This document shows, piece after piece, positions 18,853-27,181 of a stretch of DNA of 42,611 nt. The translations under genes were made by a program, and so were the position numbers. The notes below the pieces were generated by a model. It saw only the letters and a program-made list of their open reading frames with translations. It was not told the origin of the DNA and ran no database searches. Within the stretch, counting starts at the first letter, position 1. Each line of letters starts with the position of its first letter. This DNA is from an uncultured Ruminococcus sp. GTDB lineage: Bacteria > Bacillota > Clostridia > Oscillospirales > Ruminococcaceae. The stretch is taken from the NCBI GenBank assembly GCA_900315755.1, contig ONAI01000023.1, positions 1 through 42,611 of the forward strand, given 5' to 3'.

Positions 18853-19155
18853 ATGCTTACAAGCAAGCAGAGAGCGTACCTGAGAGGTATCGCTTCAACA
18901 TACGAGACAATTTTTCAAGTCGGCAAGGGCGGCGTGACCGAAGCTATGTGCAAGGACATTGGTGAGGCGCTCCGCAAGAGAGAACTCATAAAGCTCAGAG
19001 TTCTTGAAAATTCCGGCTGGACTGCCCGTGAGGCTGCTGATGCTGTCGCTGAGCAGACCGGCGCAGACGTTGTTCAGGTGATAGGAAGCAAGTTCGTACT
19101 CTTCAAGCGTAACGAGAAAGAGCCTGTTATCGAGAACATCCCAAAGGCAAAGTGA
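18853..19155 (+). CDS. yhbY: YhbY family RNA-binding protein (CRS1-YhbY domain)
   Basis: A 100-residue single CRM/YhbY domain protein with the typical N-terminal LTSKQRAYLRGIA and the GKGG loop (about 24-27), followed by IGEALRKRELIKLRVLE. Homologues associate with pre-50S particles and help ribosome assembly. It starts four bases after rdgB and overlaps the next reading frame, as part of the rdgB-yhbY-nadD cluster common in Firmicutes. Confidence 0.9.
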   Translation: MLTSKQRAYLRGIASTYETIFQVGKGGVTEAMCKDIGEALRKRELIKLRVLENSGWTAREAADAVAEQTGADVVQVIGSKFVLFKRNEKEPVIENIPKAK

Positions 19156-19157
19156 AT

Positions 19158-19853
19158 ATGAAGGTTGTTTTAATAAGTGGTACGAATCACAAGGGCTCGA
19201 CTTACAGCACAGGACGTATGCTTGCGGAGAAGATCACTTCTCCCGAAAATATCACCGAGTTTTTCCTGCCCCATGATTTTGACGAGTTCTGCTGCAACTG
19301 CAAGAATTGCTTTTCTAAGGCAGCGGATAAGTGTCCGCACTATGAAAAGCTGCGTCCGATAACTGAGGCGATAGACAGCTCAGACCTCATTATCCTGACT
19401 TCGCCTGTATACGTTTATCACTGCACGGGACAGATGAAGGCTTTCCTTGACCACTACGGCTGGCGCTGGATGGTACACCGCCCTGAGGAGAAGATGTTCG
19501 GCAAGCAGGCGGTAGTAGTTGCAACAGCTGCCGGTGCAGGTATGAAGTCCACAATGAAAGATATGGCGGACAGCTGTTTCTTCTGGGGCATACCTAAGAC
19601 CTACAAACTCGGAAAAGCTGTACATCAGGTGAACTGGAAAGACGTTTCTCCGAAGATAAAGCAGTCTCTCGAAAAGAAAACTGATGCTCTTGCAAAGAAA
19701 ATAAAGCACAGCCACGGAAAAGTGCGTCCGGGACTGAAAACAAAGGCATTCTTTTCGATAATGAGAATGATCCAGCGCACGGGCTTCAGCCATACCGATC
19801 ACGATTACTGGGAGGCAAAGGGATGGCTCGGCAAAAAGCGTCCGTGGAAATGA
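19158..19853 (+). CDS. Flavodoxin-like NAD(P)H-dependent oxidoreductase
   Basis: A 231-residue protein of the NADPH-dependent FMN reductase/flavodoxin-fold group: N-terminal LISGTNHKGSTYSTGRML phosphate loop for FMN, then TSPVYVYHCTGQMKAFLDH. A CX2CX3C cluster (CCNCKNCF) and a further Cys follow at about 47-63, as in iron-sulfur flavoproteins, although it may not bind a cluster. ATG 19158 is preferred to GTG 19152 because AAAGG is ten bases upstream. Inserted between yhbY and nadD; its substrate is unknown. Confidence 0.8.
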   Translation: MKVVLISGTNHKGSTYSTGRMLAEKITSPENITEFFLPHDFDEFCCNCKNCFSKAADKCPHYEKLRPITEAIDSSDLIILTSPVYVYHCTGQMKAFLDHYGWRWMVHRPEEKMFGKQAVVVATAAGAGMKSTMKDMADSCFFWGIPKTYKLGKAVHQVNWKDVSPKIKQSLEKKTDALAKKIKHSHGKVRPGLKTKAFFSIMRMIQRTGFSHTDHDYWEAKGWLGKKRPWK

Positions 19854-19865
19854 TCGGAGGTAACT

Positions 19866-20486
19866 ATGCGTATCGGAATTTACGGCGGAAGCTTTAATCC
19901 GGTCCACAATGGACACATTCATCTTGCAAGAGCTGCCGCTGAGGAATTCGGGCTTGAAAAGGTATATCTTGTGCCTTCAAGGATTTCCCCGCACCGTTCA
20001 AGTGCGGAGTACGTTTCCGGCGGTGACAGACTTGAAATGCTGCGGCTTGCCTGCAATGGGGACGCTATACTTGAAGTCAGCAGCTATGAACTTGATTCTG
20101 ACAGGGTGAGCTATACTATCTACACTATCAAATATTTCCGCAGTATTTTCCCTGATGCTGAATTGTTTCTGCTCGTCGGAAGTGATATGCTCATGTGTTT
20201 TGAGAAATGGTACAGATTTGATGACATCCTTTCGGAGGTTACATTATGTGTTGTTTCAAGAAATGAGGGAGACCTTCCTCAACTTGAAGAAAAAGCGGAT
20301 AAACTGCGTGAATTCGGCAATATTTGTATTAGCAAAGCCAAGCCGCTGGAAGTTTCATCAACAGAAATACGAAAAAAAATCGAAAAAAATGAGAATTATG
20401 CTTGCTATCTTGATGAAAATGTAGTACAATATATAAGATTGAAGGGATTATATTCTTTACGAGGTGAAAACAAGTTTGCTTTATGA
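19866..20486 (+). CDS. nadD: Nicotinate-nucleotide adenylyltransferase
   Basis: NadD joins ATP and nicotinate mononucleotide to form deamido-NAD, the step before NadE (also in this window). The 206-residue protein has the nucleotidyltransferase motif GGSFNPVHNGH (8-18) and the C-terminal SSTEIRKKI, equivalent to the ISSTxIR motif. GGAGGT precedes the ATG. It overlaps yqeK, the usual nadD-yqeK-LCP-rsfS order. Confidence 0.95.
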   Translation: MRIGIYGGSFNPVHNGHIHLARAAAEEFGLEKVYLVPSRISPHRSSAEYVSGGDRLEMLRLACNGDAILEVSSYELDSDRVSYTIYTIKYFRSIFPDAELFLLVGSDMLMCFEKWYRFDDILSEVTLCVVSRNEGDLPQLEEKADKLREFGNICISKAKPLEVSSTEIRKKIEKNENYACYLDENVVQYIRLKGLYSLRGENKFAL

Positions 20487-21051
20487 CGTAAGTGATAAAA
20501 AGAAATACCTTAAAGAAAAGCTTTCAGCAAAAAGATACGCGCATTCGGTCAATGTAGCTGCGGAATGCCGTAAGCTTGCACTGAAATACGGTGAAGATCC
20601 TGATAAGGCATATTTTGCCGGACTTCTTCATGATATATGTAAGGAGCTTCCTGATGATGAGCAGAAGGAGCTTGTCATTTCGAGCGGTTTTACATACTGC
20701 CGTGAAGAGCTTGAAACAAAATCGCTCTGGCACGCTGTTGCAGGTGCCGGATTCGTAAAAAAGGAATTCGGGATTGAGGATATTGATATACTCAATGCGA
20801 TAAGATTCCATACAGTAGGCAGGGCAGGGATGTCGAGACTTGAAGAGATAGTTTACCTCGGCGACCTTATATCTGCTGAAAGAGATTACAAGGATGTTGA
20901 CAGAATGCGGAAGCTTGCTTATTCAAGTCTGAATGATGCAATGCTTGAAGCGTTTGCTTTTTCGATTAGATCGGTCGTGAAAAAAGGCGGGCTTGTTCCG
21001 ATATGTACGGCTGAAGGGTATAATTTCTATACCCGTCTGCAAAAGAAATAA
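20476..21051 (+). CDS. yqeK: YqeK family HD-domain phosphohydrolase (probable Ap4A hydrolase)
   Basis: HD-superfamily protein of 191 residues: KRYAHSVNVA, GLLHDICKELP (the HD pair), LWHAVAGA and IRFHTVGRAGMSRLEEIVYLGDLIS supply the metal ligands. Family members in Firmicutes hydrolyse diadenosine tetraphosphate symmetrically. The TTG at 20476 has GAGGTG nine bases upstream; the in-frame GTG at 20464 is part of that site. It overlaps nadD by 11 bases. Confidence 0.9.
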   Translation: MLYDVSDKKKYLKEKLSAKRYAHSVNVAAECRKLALKYGEDPDKAYFAGLLHDICKELPDDEQKELVISSGFTYCREELETKSLWHAVAGAGFVKKEFGIEDIDILNAIRFHTVGRAGMSRLEEIVYLGDLISAERDYKDVDRMRKLAYSSLNDAMLEAFAFSIRSVVKKGGLVPICTAEGYNFYTRLQKK

Positions 21052-21077
21052 ACATGAATGACAGAAAGAGGATAATA

Positions 21078-22562
21078 ATGAATCAGAATGATATGAATAA
21101 TGATATTGACATCAATATCCCTAAACAGCCTCGTCCGAAGCCACTCAGAAAGCTTACGAGGATTAATAGCAATCCTTCTCAGAACAATGCACCTGTTCCG
21201 CCGCAGTACGATATACCGCAGCAGCAGTATCACGGACTGCATGAAGCTGATCCGGACGATAATCCCTATGAGAGAATGCCGCAGGGCGGTTATCAGAACT
21301 GGCAGCAGGAGGTTACAAATACTTCCGGTTATGACGATTATGACGATGATGAATACTATGATGATGAGGATACATCATTCTCATGGAAGGATCTCGTGAT
21401 AAAGGTACTGTCAGTTGCAGGAAGCCTTGTCATCATCGCTGTTCTCATACTGAATATGCCGATAATCTGGTTCCATGACAAAAGAGACGGCACAAAGAAA
21501 AATGTTTCATTGCGCTATTACCTCAAAAATGAGCAGTTCCTCGGATATATCGAGGGTAACATTGATAAGCAGAAGCACGATCCTCAGATAAACACCGAAG
21601 TGGTTGAGGTCGATTACGATGACGGTCTTGACCTTCCGCAGAAGATCGAGGGACAGTTCACAGTGCTCTTCCTCGGATTCGATGAAGATGTGTGCAATAC
21701 CGACATCATGTGGATCATGGAGTTCGACATCCGCGGCGGCAAGATGAATATCCTTCAGATCCCGCGTGATTCGTTCATGCCTTACTACACCTCATCACCT
21801 AACGGAAAGGCTAACAGTATATATAACCTCGGAAGAGCAGATGTACAGCCGCCTATCCAGCGAGTAGTTGATGCAGTTGAAGAAAGCTTCGGTATCCCGA
21901 TAGACGCTTATATCACTACCGTTTGTACAGACATCGTTGATATTGTTGACCTCATCGGCGGTATTCCGATGCACCTTGAAGAACAGATCATGTATGAGGG
22001 CGATAAGATCATCCCTGCCGGTGACATTACACTTTCCGGTCAGCAGACAGAGTGGTTCATGCGTTACCGCTACGGCTGGCTCGAAGGCGACATCGGACGT
22101 GTCAAGAATCAGAGACGTTTCATGGCTGCTGCTATGAAGAAGCTCATCAGTATTGTAGGCGGCGGAGAGGATAACCTCTATAAGTTCCTGTACGAGATAT
22201 ACAAGAACAAGTGGATCGCAACAGATATGAGTGTCGGCGATCTTACAAAGATTGGTGATTTTGCCGGAACTATTGAGCTTGAAAACGTGTTTGTAAATAT
22301 GGTGCCCGGTGAAGGCTCATCAATGGATAATCTCTATATCGGTTCGGACGGTAATGGATATTCACTCTATTCTATCCACAAGCAGGAAACTATTGATATG
22401 CTGAACAAGTATTACAGACCATATCAGAGAAAGATGCTGCTTTCCGATTCGACTATCGCTGAGCTTTATACCGACCACGCTTATGGAGTATATGATGATA
22501 CAGGTGCAACGCTCGATAAACTCGAACGTGCAACAGAACCTCCAAGAGATCCTAACAAATAA
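21078..22562 (+). CDS. LytR-CpsA-Psr (LCP) family cell-wall polymer ligase
   Basis: LCP enzymes transfer teichoic acid or polysaccharide precursors from undecaprenyl phosphate to peptidoglycan. The 494-residue product has a disordered acidic cytoplasmic N-terminus (Pro/Asn/Asp rich, DDYDDDEYYDDED), one transmembrane helix (about 107-128) and an extracellular LCP domain with FTVLFLGFDED, TDIMWIMEFD, LQIPRDSFMPYY and the Arg-rich MRYRYGWLEGDIGRVKNQRRF. ATG 21078 has AGAGGA well placed; an in-frame ATG at 21054 lacks a ribosome site. Lies between yqeK and rsfS as in other Firmicutes. Confidence 0.9.
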   Translation: MNQNDMNNDIDINIPKQPRPKPLRKLTRINSNPSQNNAPVPPQYDIPQQQYHGLHEADPDDNPYERMPQGGYQNWQQEVTNTSGYDDYDDDEYYDDEDTSFSWKDLVIKVLSVAGSLVIIAVLILNMPIIWFHDKRDGTKKNVSLRYYLKNEQFLGYIEGNIDKQKHDPQINTEVVEVDYDDGLDLPQKIEGQFTVLFLGFDEDVCNTDIMWIMEFDIRGGKMNILQIPRDSFMPYYTSSPNGKANSIYNLGRADVQPPIQRVVDAVEESFGIPIDAYITTVCTDIVDIVDLIGGIPMHLEEQIMYEGDKIIPAGDITLSGQQTEWFMRYRYGWLEGDIGRVKNQRRFMAAAMKKLISIVGGGEDNLYKFLYEIYKNKWIATDMSVGDLTKIGDFAGTIELENVFVNMVPGEGSSMDNLYIGSDGNGYSLYSIHKQETIDMLNKYYRPYQRKMLLSDSTIAELYTDHAYGVYDDTGATLDKLERATEPPRDPNK

Positions 22563-22585
22563 TTAACCGCAAAGGATGTGTATAT

Positions 22586-22945
22586 ATGACAGAGCAGGAA
22601 AAACTTGAACTTATCGTGAAAACTCTCGATCTTAAGAGGGGAGAAGATATTCAGGCACTGAAGATCTCGGATCTTACTATTCTTGCTGACTATTTCGTTA
22701 TTGTAAACGGTACGAGCAATACCCATGCACGTACACTCGCTGATGAAGTTGAATTCCAGCTTTCACAGAAAGGCATCGAACCCGAAAGACGTGAGGCTGA
22801 TACAGGCAACACATGGATAATCCTCGATTACGGCGATATTATAGTACACGTATTCTACAAGGATACAAGAAACTTCTATAAGCTTGAAGGTCTTTGGGCA
22901 GACGGTGAACAGATAGACATAAGCCATCTTATTACAAAGGAGTGA
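22586..22945 (+). CDS. rsfS: Ribosome silencing factor RsfS
   Basis: RsfS binds L14 on the large subunit and blocks subunit joining in starvation. At 119 residues it has normal length and the family blocks DIQALKISDLTILADYFVIVNGTSNTH, EADTGNTWIILDYGDIIVHVF and FYKLEGLW. AAAGGATG precedes the ATG. Cotranscribed with nadD, yqeK and the LCP gene. Confidence 0.95.
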   Translation: MTEQEKLELIVKTLDLKRGEDIQALKISDLTILADYFVIVNGTSNTHARTLADEVEFQLSQKGIEPERREADTGNTWIILDYGDIIVHVFYKDTRNFYKLEGLWADGEQIDISHLITKE

Positions 22946-22953
22946 GTCTTTCT

Positions 22954-23313
22954 TTGAAGACCAATAATGAAAACGGAAGAAAGCTTGCACTTGCTGTTGG
23001 TATCTATACCATCGTTAAAGCGATCCTGAATATGATACTCGGCGGCGGATTCGGTGATATTATCGTTGGTGTGTTCATTGCCGCAGCCCTGTATACAGGC
23101 TTGCAGTATGTGAACTACGTCACAGCAGGTTATCTTGTTTATATCGCACTGATACACCTTCCGGCAAATATCTCACATATCTCGGATAACTGGATCTATC
23201 TGATAGAGGGCATCGCAGACGTCGCCTGCGCTGCGCTGATATTTACAAATTCGGATATTAAAGAGCATTTCACAAACAAGTGGGACGAATTACCGGAACT
23301 ATTCAATAAATGA
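22954..23313 (+). CDS. Small integral membrane protein of unknown function
   Basis: A 119-residue protein with four predicted hydrophobic segments, starting near GRKLALAVGIYTIVKAIL and ending near YLIEGIADVACAALIF, and a short hydrophilic tail. No family recognised with confidence. TTG 22954 is preferred because AAAGGAG lies about 11 bases upstream; the GTG at 22942 overlaps that site. It sits between rsfS and leuS in the same transcription unit. Confidence 0.7.
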   Translation: MKTNNENGRKLALAVGIYTIVKAILNMILGGGFGDIIVGVFIAAALYTGLQYVNYVTAGYLVYIALIHLPANISHISDNWIYLIEGIADVACAALIFTNSDIKEHFTNKWDELPELFNK

Positions 23314-23332
23314 TTCGGAGGAATGATTTGAA

Positions 23333-25765
23333 ATGAGCAGATACGACTTTAAGTCTATCGAGGCTAAATGGCAGAAATACTGGGAAGAACACGAAACCTT
23401 CAAAACAGATGTATGGGACTTCAGCAAGCCTAAGTTCTATGCACTCGATATGTTCCCGTACCCTTCTGGAGTAGGTCTCCACGCTGGTCATCCTGAGGGA
23501 TATACAGCTACCGATATAGTTTCAAGAATGAAGCGTATGCAGGGATATAATGTCCTGCACCCGATGGGCTATGATTCCTTCGGACTTCCTGCTGAGCAGT
23601 ATGCGGTCAATACAGGAAATCATCCGAACGGCTTCACACAGGAGAATATCAAGACATTCTCGAAGCAGCTGAAAGAGCTTGGCTTTGACTATGACTGGTC
23701 AAAAATGATAGCTACTTCTGATCCTGAATTCTACAAGTGGACTCAGTGGATATTCAAGCAGCTCTACAATGACGGCTATGCAAAGTACATAGATATGCCT
23801 GTAAACTGGTGCGAGGAGCTCGGTACTGTGCTTTCAAACGATGAGGTCATCGACGGCAAGTCTGAACGCGGCGGTTTCCCGGTAGTACGTAAGAATATGA
23901 AGCAGTGGGTGATCGACCAGCCTGCCTTTGCAGAGAAGCTTCTCGAAGGTCTTGATGAGATCGACTGGCCAGAGTCCACAAAGGCTATCCAGCGCAACTG
24001 GATAGGCAAGTCTACCGGTGTTGAGGTAGAATTTGACATTGTCGGCGGCGGAAAGTTCTCTATCTTTACTACCTGCATCGAAACTATCTACGGTATCACA
24101 TTTATGGTGCTCGCTCCGGACGGTGCTGTAACAGAGAGCCTTCTCGACAGAGTTCAGAACCGTGAAGAGGTAGAGGCTTATATTGCTGAAACAAAGAAAA
24201 AGAACGATATGGATCGTACTGAACTCAACAAGACAAAGTCTGGCTGTGAACTCAAGGGTGTGACCTGCATAAATCCTGTAAACGGCAAGGAAGTGCGTAT
24301 GTTCATCGGCGACTTTGTACTTGCAAGCTACGGAACAGGTGCTGTTATGGCAGTCCCGAGCCACGATCAGCGTGACTTCGAGTATGCAGTCGCTCATAAT
24401 ATCGACATGATACAGGTAATCGACGGCAAGGACAGTCACATTGACGTTTCTGAGGCTGCAATGGAAAAGACCGAGTACCTCGGCAAGGGTTATAAGCTCA
24501 TCAACTCCGAGGAGTTCACAGGTATGACAGTTGAGGAAGCGAAGGAAGCTATCACTGTAAAGCTTGAAAAAATGGGCAGAGCAAAGCGGACTGTAAACTA
24601 CCACTTCCGTGAGTGGATCTTCGCACGTCAGCGTTACTGGGGCGAGCCTGTTCCGGTAGTTCACGGCGAGGACGGTGCTATCCATGCACTTGATGATTCA
24701 GAGCTTCCGCTCATACTTCCTGAGCTTGACGATTACAAGGGTAAGAACGGCAAAGCGCCGCTCGAAAATGCAACAGAGTGGAAAAAGTATGACCATAATG
24801 GCATAAAGGGTACTCGTGAGACTTCAACAATGCCCGGAAGTGCCGGTTCAAGCTGGTATTATTTCAGATATATAGATCCGCACAACGACAAGCAGTTCGC
24901 AGATCCTGAGCTTCTCAAGCACTGGATGCCTGTTGACCTCTATATCGGCGGACCTGAACACGCAGTAGGTCACCTTATTTATTCACGTATCTGGAACAGA
25001 TACCTCTATGATAAAGGACTTGCACCTACAAAGGAACCATTCAAGAAGCTCGTTCATCAGGGAATGATCCTCGGCGAGAATGGTATCAAAATGGGTAAAC
25101 GCTTCCCAGAATTCGTAGTAAATCCGTCCGACATTGTAAGAGATTATGGCGCTGATACACTTCGTCTTTATGAGATGTTCATGGGACCTCTTGAGGTGAG
25201 CAAGCCGTGGAGCAAAAATGGTGTTGAAGGAGCAAAGAGATTCGTACAGAGAGTGTGGAACTTCTTCACTGAGACCGAGAATCTCACAGACGACAATGAT
25301 GGTTCACTCACAAAGGTATACCACAAGACAGTCAAGAAGGTAACTGATGACTTCGAGAAGCTGGCATTCAATACTGCTATCAGCCAGATGATGATATTCG
25401 TCAATGAGGTTTACAAGGTAGGAAAGTGCCCGAAGGAATACGCTGAGGGACTTATCAAGATGATGTCCTGTATCACACCTCATGTTGGCGAAGAGATATG
25501 GAGCATTTTCGGACACAATGAAACTATCGCATTCGAGCCGTGGCCTTCGTACGATGAATCACAGCTTGTTGAGGACACCGTTGAGGTGGTTGTACAGGTA
25601 AACGGCAAGCTCAGAGCAAAACTCAGTGTAGCAATAGATGCCGATAAGGATTCTGTCATAGCTCAGGCACTTGCTGATGAAAAGGTGAAGGAATTCACTG
25701 ACGGTAAAAATATTATCAAACAGATATATGTACCAAATAAACTTGTTAATATTGTTGCAAAATAA
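23333..25765 (+). CDS. leuS: Leucyl-tRNA synthetase
   Basis: Charges tRNA-Leu. The 810-residue class I enzyme has the HIGH-type motif HAGH (50-53), the WIFARQRYWGEPVP block, tRNA-binding and C-terminal domains, and a CP1 editing domain with the conserved GTGAVMAVPSHDQRDF. Two motifs depart from the textbook form: the catalytic KMSKS loop reads KMGKR (586-590), and the editing TTRPDTLFG loop reads TTCIETIYG (246-254). GGAGG precedes the ATG; only 19 bases separate it from the preceding gene, so there is no T-box leader. Confidence 0.95.
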   Translation: MSRYDFKSIEAKWQKYWEEHETFKTDVWDFSKPKFYALDMFPYPSGVGLHAGHPEGYTATDIVSRMKRMQGYNVLHPMGYDSFGLPAEQYAVNTGNHPNGFTQENIKTFSKQLKELGFDYDWSKMIATSDPEFYKWTQWIFKQLYNDGYAKYIDMPVNWCEELGTVLSNDEVIDGKSERGGFPVVRKNMKQWVIDQPAFAEKLLEGLDEIDWPESTKAIQRNWIGKSTGVEVEFDIVGGGKFSIFTTCIETIYGITFMVLAPDGAVTESLLDRVQNREEVEAYIAETKKKNDMDRTELNKTKSGCELKGVTCINPVNGKEVRMFIGDFVLASYGTGAVMAVPSHDQRDFEYAVAHNIDMIQVIDGKDSHIDVSEAAMEKTEYLGKGYKLINSEEFTGMTVEEAKEAITVKLEKMGRAKRTVNYHFREWIFARQRYWGEPVPVVHGEDGAIHALDDSELPLILPELDDYKGKNGKAPLENATEWKKYDHNGIKGTRETSTMPGSAGSSWYYFRYIDPHNDKQFADPELLKHWMPVDLYIGGPEHAVGHLIYSRIWNRYLYDKGLAPTKEPFKKLVHQGMILGENGIKMGKRFPEFVVNPSDIVRDYGADTLRLYEMFMGPLEVSKPWSKNGVEGAKRFVQRVWNFFTETENLTDDNDGSLTKVYHKTVKKVTDDFEKLAFNTAISQMMIFVNEVYKVGKCPKEYAEGLIKMMSCITPHVGEEIWSIFGHNETIAFEPWPSYDESQLVEDTVEVVVQVNGKLRAKLSVAIDADKDSVIAQALADEKVKEFTDGKNIIKQIYVPNKLVNIVAK

Positions 25766-25792
25766 CGAATTTTCAAACAGCCAAAAAAAGAC

Positions 25793-25821
25793 TTGACATT
25801 GTGGTTAACTTGTGATAAAAT
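25793..25821 (+). promoter_or_regulatory. Promoter of rpsU
   Basis: TTGACA (25793-25798), a 17-base spacer and TAAAAT (25816-25821). It lies just after leuS and gives rpsU its own transcript with a leader of about 120 bases. Confidence 0.8.
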
Positions 25822-25849
25822 ATTATTATATTATTGCAATTAGAATATC

Positions 25850-25945
25850 TGCTGTATTCAGGTTGTAAGCTGACTGACACTCTTTTGAGTGATTAGTATA
25901 GACGTCCGGAGGATGCTTCGGGCAACCTCTGAATAAGGGAGGGAA
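25850..25945 (+). promoter_or_regulatory. Structured rpsU leader RNA (candidate autoregulatory element)
   Basis: The leader can fold as a three-way junction. Closing stem: ATTCAGGTTG (25856-25865) with CAACCTCTGAAT (25923-25934, two-base bulge). Inside it: CACTC-TTTT-GAGTG (25878-25891) and CCGGAG-GATG-CTTCGG (25906-25921). The ribosome site AGGGAGGG (25937-25944) directly follows the closing stem, so folding or protein binding could control access. I do not recognise a named Rfam family. Confidence 0.6.
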
Positions 25946-25949
25946 AGAA

Positions 25950-26123
25950 GTGGCAGAAGTTCGTGTTGGCAAAAACGAGTCTTTAGATACAGCTCTTAAG
26001 AGATTTAAGAGATCTTGTGCAAAGGATGGCGTCATTGCTGAGGTTCGTAAGAGAGAACACTATGAGAAGCCTTCGGTAAAGCGTAAGAAGAAGTCTGAGG
26101 CAGCTCGTAAGCGTAAGTATTGA
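25950..26123 (+). CDS. rpsU: 30S ribosomal protein S21
   Basis: A 57-residue basic protein, [19 protein letters not shown] at the start and an Arg/Lys-rich end [14 protein letters not shown], the standard S21 form. S21 sits at the 30S platform and helps mRNA binding. GTG start with AGGGAGGG six bases upstream. It has its own promoter, a structured leader and a terminator immediately downstream, so it is expressed independently of leuS and yqeG. Confidence 0.96.
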   Translation: MAEVRVGKNESLDTALKRFKRSCAKDGVIAEVRKREHYEKPSVKRKKKSEAARKRKY

Positions 26124-26148
26124 TCTTACGATGACAATTTATGTTGAT

Positions 26149-26176
26149 AAAAGCGGGCCTGCGGGTTCGCTTTTTC
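26149..26176 (+). terminator. Intrinsic terminator after rpsU
   Basis: An 11-bp hairpin, AAAAGCGGGCC paired (two G-U pairs) with GGTTCGCTTTT around a TGCG loop, followed by T and C. It separates rpsU from yqeG. Confidence 0.75.
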
Positions 26177-26203
26177 ATTTGTTGAACGGAGTTGACAGTA
26201 ACC

Positions 26204-26740
26204 TTGAGTTTAAGACATAAACTTACAAAAACCGGCGTGGATTTTGCCTTCAGAAGAGTAACGAGCATATCTCCGAAATTCCTTGCGGCGCATGGTATTC
26301 GCGGACTTATCCTTGATGTGGATAATACTCTTGCTGTTCACGATGATCCTATCCCTGCGAAGGGGGTTGCAGAGTGGACGGAGAATATGAAAAAGCACGG
26401 TGTACGCCTTGTTATAGCCTCGAATAACCACGGAGAACGTGTTATCAGCTTTGCTGAGAGACTTGGCATAGAATGTCTCTGCGACTGCGGTAAGCCGCTT
26501 CGCAGAGGGTATACGAAAGCACTTGCACTAATGGAGCTTCAGCCGGATGAGACTGCTGCTGTCGGCGACCAGCTCTTCACTGATATATGGGGCGCAAATT
26601 TTTCGGGACTTACGTCCATATACGTGAAACCGATAAAACCGGAAGGCAGAAAGCACCGCTTTATAAGATTCAAAAGGTTACTCGAAAGGCCGTTTCTGCC
26701 AAAGAGATTTTTAGATGATAGAAAGGCATTGAACTTATGA
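26204..26740 (+). CDS. yqeG: YqeG family HAD phosphatase
   Basis: HAD-superfamily subclass IIIA phosphatase of 178 residues. The nucleophile motif is ILDVDNTLAVHDD, the second motif is VIASNN and the third GDQLFTDIWGAN. Homologues next to aroQ or aroE are common in Firmicutes; the substrate is not established. The start is uncertain: TTG 26204 has ACGGAG 12 bases upstream, whereas TTG 26192 directly abuts that site. Overlaps aroQ by four bases (ATGA). Confidence 0.87.
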   Translation: MSLRHKLTKTGVDFAFRRVTSISPKFLAAHGIRGLILDVDNTLAVHDDPIPAKGVAEWTENMKKHGVRLVIASNNHGERVISFAERLGIECLCDCGKPLRRGYTKALALMELQPDETAAVGDQLFTDIWGANFSGLTSIYVKPIKPEGRKHRFIRFKRLLERPFLPKRFLDDRKALNL

Positions 26741-27168
26741 TTAAGAAAATACTTGTTATACACGGTCCGAATCTCAATCTTCTCGGTGAGCGTGAACCGG
26801 GAGTCTATGGAAATATGACCATAGATACTCTCAACGATAATATCATTGAACGCGCAAAAGAACAGGGGATGCAGTGTGAGATATTCCAGTCCAATCATGA
26901 GGGTGCGATAATTGACAAGCTTCACGCTGCAAGGACATCTTTTGATGGTGTTATCCTCAATGCAGGCGCATATACACATTACAGCTACGCTATCAGAGAC
27001 GCTATTGCTGCAATAAAGATACCTGTAATTGAAGTACATATCAGCAACGTCTTTGCAAGAGACGCATTCCGTGCGAATTCCGTTATTTCTGAGGTTTGCC
27101 GCGGTACGATCTGCGGATTCGGTGCTATAAGCTACTACCTTGCAGTACAGGCACTTGCCGAGCTCTGA
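26737..27168 (+). CDS. aroQ: 3-dehydroquinate dehydratase, type II
   Basis: Converts 3-dehydroquinate to 3-dehydroshikimate in aromatic amino acid synthesis. At 143 residues it has the type II signature ILVIHGPNLNLLGEREPGVYG with the catalytic Tyr, NAGAYTHYSYAIRDA, and PVIEVHISN with the catalytic His. ATG overlaps the yqeG stop. Normal length. Confidence 0.95.
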   Translation: MIKKILVIHGPNLNLLGEREPGVYGNMTIDTLNDNIIERAKEQGMQCEIFQSNHEGAIIDKLHAARTSFDGVILNAGAYTHYSYAIRDAIAAIKIPVIEVHISNVFARDAFRANSVISEVCRGTICGFGAISYYLAVQALAEL

Positions 27169-27181
27169 GGGGGCGCACGTT

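Noticed and set aside
23314..23332. T-box riboswitch before leuS
   Set aside because: Only 19 bases separate leuS from the preceding gene, far too short for a T-box.
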